A stretch of 9,821 nt of DNA from Caryophanales bacterium UBA782 (GTDB lineage: Bacteria; Bacillota_I; Bacilli_A; RFN20; CAG-826), in the NCBI GenBank assembly GCA_002296455.1, contig DBJG01000027.1, positions 1 to 9,821 of the forward strand, given 5' to 3'. The translations under genes were made by a program, and so were the position numbers. Below the pieces are notes generated by a model that saw nothing but the letters and a program-made list of their open reading frames with translations, did not search any database and was not told the origin of the DNA. Shown piece after piece: positions 5,201 through 9,821 of the stretch (its first letter is position 1; each line of letters opens with the position of its first letter).

Positions 5201-8092
5201 CTCTTTCTTTTCGACGAAAGAATCATCACCTAAAAAGTCTTGGAAGAGAGAAGAATTGTTCTGAAGAATCTTTAATATCTTTGCATAGCGTTCGACATTC
5301 GCTCTCGTTTCCATAAGACCTTCGTCTTTAAAGAAGCAATTGTAGATGGTAAGATGGAATTCTTTTAAATCGCTAATCAAACTTGGGATCTTTTCAAAAA
5401 ATTTATCTCTTGTTTCGATAGAGTATTCACGACCAGTGAACGGAAGGAAAGGATTTCCGAAATATCCACCAACAGAAGCGCCTTGAATGCTCAGATTCGT
5501 GAGTTCCTTTTGAGCAAGTTCGAAATTTTGAGTAGAAAGTGAAGCGGCATATTTGTGACTTGTGGGGTAGAGACTTTGGAAAGAAGAAAGTCGCAAATAA
5601 TGAATGATGGCATCATATGGAGAAAAAACATAGTTCCCTTTCTTATGAAGAACATAGAGATCCCGATTTAGATGGTCTCTTGTTTCATCTAACAAAGAGG
5701 ATTCTTTTTCAAAATCGTCCGGTTTAGCAACGGGGCCAAGGTCAAGCATCTTCCCCAAAGAAGAAAGAACGTCCCCTTTCGCTGTGTTAATCGAAGGTAT
5801 AGATAAACAAAATTGACCGATGCCTAATGTATCTAATCGTTTTTTTACGACTTCAAGTGCAACACCTTTTTCCGCAACAAAAAGAACGGTTTTGCCATGA
5901 TAAAGAGCATTGGTAATCATGTTTGCGATGGTTTGGCTTTTCCCCGTTCCAGGAGGGCCATCCAAAACAAAAGATTGACCCTTCGTGCTTGCGTTAATCG
6001 CCTCAATTTGGCTAGAATCAGCAGGAAGAGGTATCGCCAATGAGGAGGAAGAGATTTCTTCATCAAGTGTTTCTTTTTTCGGGGATTCGACGGGCTTGTT
6101 ACTACTACAACCATTGACGAATGAAGAAATCAATTCGTTTTGCATCATCTGCGAGCGGTGCGTCTTAATATCGTTCCACATGACAAAACGAGCAAACGAA
6201 AAAAGAGAAATCGCGCATGGTTCTTCCATAAGTGCCCACCCTTTGAATGGAGCAATTTTTTCGCGTATGTAATTGAAGACAAGTCTTACGTCGACTTCCC
6301 CGTTCGCTTGTTTATTCAATTCGCCAAAAATAGGGGCGAAATCTAAGTCAAAGTTCTCCCGAAAATACTCGAAAATCGTTGTATTTAATCCAAGATCATC
6401 AAAATTGTATTCAAGCGAATAGAAGGAACCAATTCGTCGGCGAGGCATCTTAACGGGCAATAGGAACAAAGGAGAATACAAAGCGCCTTTTCCAACTAGA
6501 GCAGCCTTTTCATTATCAAACCATTTAATCAACCCCACCGTCAAAAAGAGAGGGTTGCATCCGCTTTCTTCGATTGCTGTATTGGCTTTTCGAGCCAAAT
6601 TTTTCAAATAGTCATCAGTGTTGCCCTCTTTCGCGGACAAATAGAGCACTTTCTTACTAAGGAAATCCTTAAAACGATTCTTTTCTAAGGACGGGAATAA
6701 CGAGGGAGCGTTTCGCTCTTCGCTTGAAGTGGAAATGTCATCACCAAAGGCAAGGGAAATTTTATTCGTTTTGCCAAGCATCGAAAAAAGAGATTCGCTA
6801 TTAAGGTTCAAAACTTGTGGAAAACTATTCGGGAATCGCATATTGATGAGTCGATTATTCATCGACAAATCCAGCAATTTTTCTTCCCAATAATCAAATT
6901 TGTTCTTTTTCGAAGGAGCGTCACTATCAAGATATCGCCTAGCGTTCACATCAATCGTCGGGGTTGAATATTCGCTTTGAGCAGTGAAATCTGGAAAAAT
7001 AATTTGAGTCCCGTCTTTCGTTTTTTTTGAAGTCGGAACGGGGAATATGTGATCTTTTCTACTTGCAAAAATATCAATCGCATACAAAAAGGAATGATTC
7101 ATCAGGAGCGCGTTGTAGCCTTCATCAAGTGCGTTGGAGAAATTCGCGCTTTTTTCTTTCGAGCAGTTAGTTGGATCAAGCAAAATCAAGCGATCAAAAC
7201 CTTTGCTTGCAAGTTTCAAAAGCTCAGTATCATTATCAAGAAATGGAGAGCCGATAATGGATTCGTCAAGATAGACACCGACAAGTACGCTATCGCTTGT
7301 AAAAAGAACAATTGGACGTAAGGAAATCGCTTCAATCGCTGTAGCAAACAATATTGCAAAATCGACGCAATTCCCCTCTTTTTTCGTTAACGTTTGAGCC
7401 GATAAGCGAACGTTTTGCAAGCAAGAAACGGGAGATGCGTCGCTCATTATCAAAGCGAGCTTTTTATTTAGAATCGACAAATAAATAGAATCAATTTCTT
7501 CTACAACCTTATTTGGATCGCGATAGGAATAACCACCAAACGTGGAATCGTATTTTTCTTTTAGTATTGTTTTGGCCTCATTCACCAAGGAAGCAATTTG
7601 TTCATCGTCTGGTGTGATGTAAGAAGCGATGAGTTCCTTTACATTGCTCGCATATAAAGAGTGAGAAATCGAATCGAAAGAAAACGATGCTTTCTTCGTT
7701 TCAATAATCTCTCCACCATCGTCGACAAGATCGACAACTAGCTCTCCCGGAACGGAAGTGCTCAACGCATATAAAGAGGCGTAATCCGTCACACTGGAAA
7801 AATGATCAACTTCCGTGTTTTTGCCCGCTTCTAAGAAATCGATCTTGATGGGATCAATCGAACAATAAGATGGAGAAACAGAAAAACGGATAGCACAGTT
7901 TTTTAACGAGATGGCAGTTCTATTTGCTACGGTGATCCTTTTAATAAATGAAAACGAGGTACTTCTTGTATTCCCGTTTTCTTTTTTTGAAAAATAATCG
8001 GCTTGATAAGAAGGGTAATTCCATGTCGAGGAAATCTGGATGTTTATTTCACATTTTGATGAAGAAGTTTCTTTTCCCATAAGTTTACTCAT
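2222..8092 (-). CDS. Giant DUF4011 / SF1 helicase / Vsr-like nuclease / DUF3320 protein, 1956 residues
   Basis: Domains run in this order. A beta-rich N-terminus (about 1-150) leads to a transglutaminase-like domain (about 150-315) with EGNCVDFA (C242) and LLDPTN (D306). DUF4011 begins at WEEKLLDLSMNNRLIN (402-417). The superfamily 1 ATPase follows: Q695 (DSSQIEAI), Walker A DGPPGTGKSQ (711-720, K718), motif Ia near 735-748, Walker B FDEASQ (1345-1350), motif III AGDQEQMPPT (1369-1378), motif IV WHYRSRHE (1420-1427), motif V VQGDERDVI (1538-1546) and motif VI LNVAITRARE (1576-1585). Motifs Ia and II are about 590 residues apart, in a mainly helical insertion. A Vsr-like / MTES_1575-type nuclease (about 1636-1735) has FKVDLAIVDP (D1667), LGILVDGDSY (D1686) and GWNLYRVWS. 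DUF3320 (about 1790-1890) and a winged-helix-like tail end the protein. It probably unwinds or translocates on nucleic acid and cuts it; defence is suspected for the family but not proven. The start may be the ATG at 8080, because TATAAT overlaps the first ATG. Confidence 0.93.
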   Translation of the reverse strand: MSKLMGKETSSSKCEINIQISSTWNYPSYQADYFSKKENGNTRSTSFSFIKRITVANRTAISLKNCAIRFSVSPSYCSIDPIKIDFLEAGKNTEVDHFSSVTDYASLYALSTSVPGELVVDLVDDGGEIIETKKASFSFDSISHSLYASNVKELIASYITPDDEQIASLVNEAKTILKEKYDSTFGGYSYRDPNKVVEEIDSIYLSILNKKLALIMSDASPVSCLQNVRLSAQTLTKKEGNCVDFAILFATAIEAISLRPIVLFTSDSVLVGVYLDESIIGSPFLDNDTELLKLASKGFDRLILLDPTNCSKEKSANFSNALDEGYNALLMNHSFLYAIDIFASRKDHIFPVPTSKKTKDGTQIIFPDFTAQSEYSTPTIDVNARRYLDSDAPSKKNKFDYWEEKLLDLSMNNRLINMRFPNSFPQVLNLNSESLFSMLGKTNKISLAFGDDISTSSEERNAPSLFPSLEKNRFKDFLSKKVLYLSAKEGNTDDYLKNLARKANTAIEESGCNPLFLTVGLIKWFDNEKAALVGKGALYSPLFLLPVKMPRRRIGSFYSLEYNFDDLGLNTTIFEYFRENFDLDFAPIFGELNKQANGEVDVRLVFNYIREKIAPFKGWALMEEPCAISLFSFARFVMWNDIKTHRSQMMQNELISSFVNGCSSNKPVESPKKETLDEEISSSSLAIPLPADSSQIEAINASTKGQSFVLDGPPGTGKSQTIANMITNALYHGKTVLFVAEKGVALEVVKKRLDTLGIGQFCLSIPSINTAKGDVLSSLGKMLDLGPVAKPDDFEKESSLLDETRDHLNRDLYVLHKKGNYVFSPYDAIIHYLRLSSFQSLYPTSHKYAASLSTQNFELAQKELTNLSIQGASVGGYFGNPFLPFTGREYSIETRDKFFEKIPSLISDLKEFHLTIYNCFFKDEGLMETRANVERYAKILKILQNNSSLFQDFLGDDSFVEKKEDLQEYLLLVGRKNKIKEQLLESWEEGFLSQNGDALLAKQRALKRAGFFERRRLFASLRKTLKPFAKEKASLKKRCLEDSLSLLIDYHHLEEDITRCDSFAKYVFSKFTLSSSKDVEAAIDTYERTLSIIDVKRGMQPAKQFSSENIDNAIRHLATDSTYLFAKSRMSFLAQYEALENKLGQLKKEFQFDLCQYQDSVDFYLHAASSLTDAYSSKGKLSEWTNFLRTLDRVSELVPEDLILRFKRGEIREEGLFPSYICSLSYRIFSDSLSENDLTTLNAKDTEEQIARYKNAIDDFCKTSVIETVSRITSLYPSTQNTAPSTETYQLRKLVKNGGRGVSLRQIFDHYGTLIRTLCPCFLMSPASVAQYLDINSYSFDLVIFDEASQIPTSEAIGAIARAKTVIIAGDQEQMPPTNFFMANGGHSYDGTIQSSVTEDLESLLDDSIALGLPRKRLTWHYRSRHEALIAFSNHKFYDNNLLTFPSPIDEKSSVSSVFVGGKYEIKRGVNRKEAEAVVDEILRRLKDPTLSRLSLGVVTFNEAQQNLIEDLLERKLSLHEERKPGGEDIFVKNLENVQGDERDVILFSTTYAPKENGKLSLNFGPLSREKGERRLNVAITRAREEMIVFTSMKPIDIEAEKAKNAGASYLRSFLLFAEMGVSVLPNNIASHVSASSISIADFLAKDLKRLGYETKINVGSSSFKVDLAIVDPKDKNHFLLGILVDGDSYCHSPTCRDRNVVEPGILKTLGWNLYRVWSVEYLDHPSEVVKGIVSAINSSSNVSDGKEKQNSPFDEPLLFKKKEVTPHPYAIPYLKGEYTPQIPDDFSNKATASRLVSNYIADVLHNESPISEKLLNERIRQAYGLTRIGSNIRDVINMALVLLAPDKEMKGGAVFYWDKDKKKEEFRYYRLNDENTKRDISDISFIELGNAIADILIDQGKMTAVDLFKQVNFLFGFTTLKEKARKHLETSLKANVNQRLGIVEEDGYVMIKNKS

Positions 8093-8119
8093 TATATGAA
8101 AAACATAGTTTTTTGACTA
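8091..8119 (-). promoter_or_regulatory. Candidate promoter of the helicase operon
   Basis: The minus strand carries TAGTCA (8119-8114, four of six bases matching TTGACA), a 17-base spacer, and a perfect TATAAT (8096-8091). The TATAAT overlaps the first in-frame ATG (8092-8090). If it is the real -10 box, transcription starts near 8086-8084. The message would then begin four to six bases before the second in-frame ATG at 8080, making a near-leaderless mRNA. No Shine-Dalgarno precedes either ATG. Confidence 0.5.
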
Positions 8120-8176
8120 AGAGAAATTCTACTTTTTTGTCGCTGTATAAGATTTCGTTTCTGGCCCTTGAATGTA

Positions 8177-8205
8177 TTTATATATTTTCTTCTCCAATGT
8201 ACAAT
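8177..8205 (+). promoter_or_regulatory. Candidate promoter of the 484-residue gene
   Basis: TTTATA (8177-8182, four of six matching TTGACA), a 17-base spacer and TACAAT (8200-8205, five of six matching TATAAT) form a plausible sigma-A-type promoter. Its start point near 8212 would give a leader of about ten bases and would exclude the upstream TTG as a start codon. The predicted start falls inside the GGGGAT ribosome-binding candidate, so either that site is not essential or an upstream promoter is used. Confidence 0.35.
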
Positions 8206-8209
8206 AACT

Positions 8210-8215
8210 GGGGAT
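8210..8215 (+). promoter_or_regulatory. Possible ribosome binding site (GGGGAT) deciding the ATG at 8222
   Basis: GGGGAT lies six bases before the ATG at 8222. It matches the GGTGAT part of the extended anti-16S sequence at five of six positions. It is a weak site, but correctly spaced for this ATG. The in-frame TTG at 8168 has nothing comparable upstream. Confidence 0.35.
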
Positions 8216-8221
8216 ATTAAT

Positions 8222-9676
8222 ATGCTTCATTACGAATTAACTAAATCATATATAGATTTTGTTTCCTCTCTCCCATTAAAAGAAAGAGGGCTTGTTCTTT
8301 GGAACTCTCAATCGATTTTATCGACTGCAAGTGGCTATCTAAAGATGAAAATTGCAGATGTAGACGAAGAGCGTTCCATCTTTCGTGTTGCCGAAAGCAC
8401 ATATTTATTCGTTCAATTAAATTATTCCTTTGTTCGCCTTCTAAATGGTATGCAAAGCAATGCCAACCCTTCTTTTGTTGAAACGAATGACGATGTAATC
8501 GTAAGTCAAACCATTAAGGACCTCGTTTCTAAGGGCGACACCATTCTTCCAAAGGACGAACTTGAAGCTTTCCTTGAAAAAAATTATTTCACTTCATGGT
8601 TTATCAAATTATTCACTTTTTTGCCGAACGAATATCGAAAAGCGCTGAGTGATAAGCCCGATACACATCTGGAACCCCCCACTTCAAAACCGGAAGTAGC
8701 AAACCCAGCCCCCGAAATTACAGACGCATCGATTAAGCAAAACAAAGAAAATTCAAATTTTGTTGTTAGGAAGCCTGTGGTCAAGCAAGCTAGTCTCCCC
8801 TTGCCTTCTTTTGAAAATGATGACGCTCCAAAGAAAAAGAGATATTTTCATCATGAAGTTGATGGAGCCGAATACGAAAAGGCGATTTTATTGGAATTAC
8901 AAAATGCCTACGAGAAACGAATCTCAAGAAAAACGGCCTCTAATAAATCCGTCGAACCGCAGACGTTGCATCACGTTCGTTTTGCTCCTAAAGAAATCGT
9001 CATCGCTTATGATGATGAAGGCACTTGCCTTGATTTGCTCCTCCGTAAAACAACGCAGAATGGTTGCCGCTTGTCTTCCGATGATTGGCTTATTCTTCTA
9101 GCGAATACCGTTGATAATTCTTTTGCTCAAGAAATTGAAGATCGCTATCCCGAACATGTCATGTATACGGATAACCCTAACAAAGGAAAACTTCGCTTCG
9201 CCATAATTGTAAAAAAGAAGCAAAAAATAGAAGAAGAGGATTCACACGCGATTAAAAAAGTAAAGTCCAAAGTTGCTTCTTTTGAATCTTCAATCCCTTC
9301 TGGAGCTTACGAGAACGTAGATGAAGAAGTGGACAATGATTGGAAAACAAAACCACATTCTTCAGCCATTCGCCTCGTCAAATCAAAAGTTGCAAATTTC
9401 TCTCCTTCCTTGCCAGTCCAAAATAGCTGTCAGCAAGAGGAACTCGATTTCGACATTGACGAAGAGGGTTTTTGGATTGACGAAAATGATTTTTCCGACT
9501 TAGAAGAAGAACAAGACCGTGAACAAATTGACAGTGAAAATCGACCCTATCCAGAACATTGGCACTGCTATTTATGCGGAAAAAAGAAACTATACTCAGG
9601 AGATCCCGCCCAAACAATCAGGCTGAAGAATGGTAACACGGCGTACCTTTGCAAAAAACATCGTGGAAAATTGTAG
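8222..9676 (+). CDS. Unrecognised 484-residue protein with duplicated motif, acidic segment and zinc-knuckle-like C-terminus
   Basis: I do not recognise the family. The N-terminal 140 residues form a compact helical domain. A proline-rich linker follows (about 144-165, DKPDTHLEPPTSKP), then a basic patch KKKR (204-207). A second alpha/beta domain spans about 208-333 (KEIVIAYDDEGTCLDLLLRK at 257-276; GKLRFAIIVKKK at 322-333). Next come two copies of AI(K/R)xVKSKVAxFxxS(I/L)P at 343-359 and 382-398. A strongly acidic stretch follows (about 406-440, with EELDFDIDEEGFW). The C-terminus has C449-x2-C452 and C477-x2-H480, a likely structural zinc site. The nearby K454-K456, R467 and basic tail RGKL could contact nucleic acid or a protein. 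There is no signal peptide. The open frame extends up to a TTG at 8168, which would add 18 hydrophobic residues; the ATG is preferred because of GGGGAT and the candidate promoter. It is divergent from the helicase gene and ends before a strong terminator. Confidence 0.75.
   Translation: MLHYELTKSYIDFVSSLPLKERGLVLWNSQSILSTASGYLKMKIADVDEERSIFRVAESTYLFVQLNYSFVRLLNGMQSNANPSFVETNDDVIVSQTIKDLVSKGDTILPKDELEAFLEKNYFTSWFIKLFTFLPNEYRKALSDKPDTHLEPPTSKPEVANPAPEITDASIKQNKENSNFVVRKPVVKQASLPLPSFENDDAPKKKRYFHHEVDGAEYEKAILLELQNAYEKRISRKTASNKSVEPQTLHHVRFAPKEIVIAYDDEGTCLDLLLRKTTQNGCRLSSDDWLILLANTVDNSFAQEIEDRYPEHVMYTDNPNKGKLRFAIIVKKKQKIEEEDSHAIKKVKSKVASFESSIPSGAYENVDEEVDNDWKTKPHSSAIRLVKSKVANFSPSLPVQNSCQQEELDFDIDEEGFWIDENDFSDLEEEQDREQIDSENRPYPEHWHCYLCGKKKLYSGDPAQTIRLKNGNTAYLCKKHRGKL
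9248..9415 (+). repeat. Duplicated 17-residue protein motif inside the 484-residue gene
   Basis: Codons 343-359 (9248-9298) encode AIKKVKSKVASFESSIP. Codons 382-398 (9365-9415) encode AIRLVKSKVANFSPSLP. The copies start 117 bases apart. Eleven of 17 residues are identical, and eight of those eleven use different synonymous codons, so this is an old duplication kept at the protein level. Each copy is followed by an acidic stretch ending in tryptophan. Confidence 0.75.
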
Positions 9677-9757
9677 TTTTTATTAAATAAAGAGTTTTAG
9701 TTTTTTAAATATTAAGCCTTGTTGTATTCGGTCAAGAAGCAAAACATCCAATAAAAC

Positions 9758-9780
9758 GGCGTTTATATAAGCGCCTTTTT
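9758..9780 (+). terminator. Rho-independent, probably bidirectional, terminator
   Basis: The stem GGCGTTT pairs with AAGCGCC (one T-G pair) around an ATAT loop (9758-9775), followed by TTTTT at 9776-9780. It lies 82 bp after the stop codon of the 484-residue gene. On the opposite strand the same hairpin is followed by GTTTTATT, so it could also end a transcript entering from the right. Confidence 0.8.
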
Positions 9781-9787
9781 ATTTGTC

Positions 9788-9821
9788 CTAGTTCCATCCC
9801 TGTTTCGTTTTCATCAACACA
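9788..9821 (-). CDS. Possible C-terminal end of a gene entering from the right edge
   Basis: On the minus strand one frame reads VLMKTKQGWN and then a TAG stop at 9790-9788. The stop is 8 bases before the bidirectional terminator, the expected place for the end of a convergent gene. Only ten codons are visible, so neither coding status nor product can be established. A second minus frame stays open through the terminator and is less likely to be real. Confidence 0.25.
   Translation of the reverse strand, partial: VLMKTKQGWN

Noticed and set aside
2914..7321. Several open frames of 60-146 codons on both strands inside the helicase gene.
   Set aside because: They overlap an intact, motif-rich 1956-codon gene, and the translations I looked at show no recognisable motif. 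They are shadows of the long gene.
8168..8221. Upstream TTG start giving the 484-residue protein 18 extra, partly hydrophobic residues that could look like a signal peptide.
   Set aside because: There is no ribosome binding site before the TTG, the candidate -10 TACAAT lies inside this stretch, and the ATG at 8222 has a correctly spaced GGGGAT. The stretch is more likely promoter DNA.
8760..9101. 113-codon plus-strand frame overlapping the 484-residue gene.
   Set aside because: It is an alternative frame with Met/Lys/Arg-rich low-complexity content and no domain features. The main frame is continuous and structured.
9378..9617. 79-codon minus-strand frame opposite the zinc protein.
   Set aside because: It lies antisense to the duplicated motif and zinc site, which show protein-level selection on the plus strand.
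9733..9795. Short minus-strand frame beginning MELGQIKRRLYKRR.
   Set aside because: It reads straight through the strong terminator hairpin, lacks a ribosome binding site and is about 21 codons long.
1..9821. Mycoplasma-type genetic code with TGA as tryptophan.
   Set aside because: The long genes contain no in-frame TGA and the tryptophan codons checked are TGG. The absence of TGA stops among the few genes here is too small a sample to mean anything.

Overview
The window comes from an AT-rich bacterial chromosome (GC roughly 40 percent or slightly below, judged by eye). Short gaps, the protein families and the lysine-, serine- and phenylalanine-rich proteins suggest a low-GC Firmicutes or Bacilli lineage, possibly an uncultured host-associated one. 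That placement is inference. TGA is not read as tryptophan: the 1956-codon gene is uninterrupted and the tryptophan codons I checked are TGG. Every stop codon I checked is TAA or TAG. I see no tRNA, rRNA, CRISPR array, insertion sequence or integrase.

Layout from left to right. At 1-70 the first 23 codons of an unrecognised minus-strand gene run off the left edge. A GC-rich palindromic hairpin lies at 97-124. At 143-562 (-) is a complete MutT-type Nudix hydrolase. Across a 50-bp divergent gap lies a 368-residue protein (613-1719, +) with a class I methyltransferase-like / spermidine-synthase-like fold. Its 3' end overlaps by 36 bp the convergent end of a 173-residue unrecognised protein (1684-2205, -). 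That small gene follows, 16 bp downstream and with its own ribosome binding site, a very large gene (2222-8092, -). The large gene encodes a DUF4011 / superfamily 1 helicase / Vsr-like nuclease / DUF3320 protein of 1956 residues. Divergent from it, across about 130 bp, is a 484-residue unrecognised protein (8222-9676, +) with an internal duplicated motif, an acidic segment and a C-terminal Cys/His zinc-knuckle-like end. A Rho-independent, probably bidirectional, terminator follows at 9758-9780. The last codons of another minus-strand gene may enter from the right edge at 9788.

How the genes may work together. The helicase-nuclease and the 173-residue protein look like one transcription unit. 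The divergent zinc-binding protein shares the upstream control region and could be a third partner. Large helicases of this architecture occur in accessory regions and are suspected of anti-mobile-element roles, so a small uncharacterised DNA-processing or defence locus (1684-9676) is the best candidate for a new system. No function beyond the helicase and nuclease motifs can be read from the sequence.

A second theme is translation initiation. At least two genes have a -10-like hexamer exactly six bases before the start codon and no Shine-Dalgarno sequence, and the helicase appears near-leaderless. The operon-internal gene has a clear GGAG. This points to leaderless mRNAs for the first genes of transcripts.
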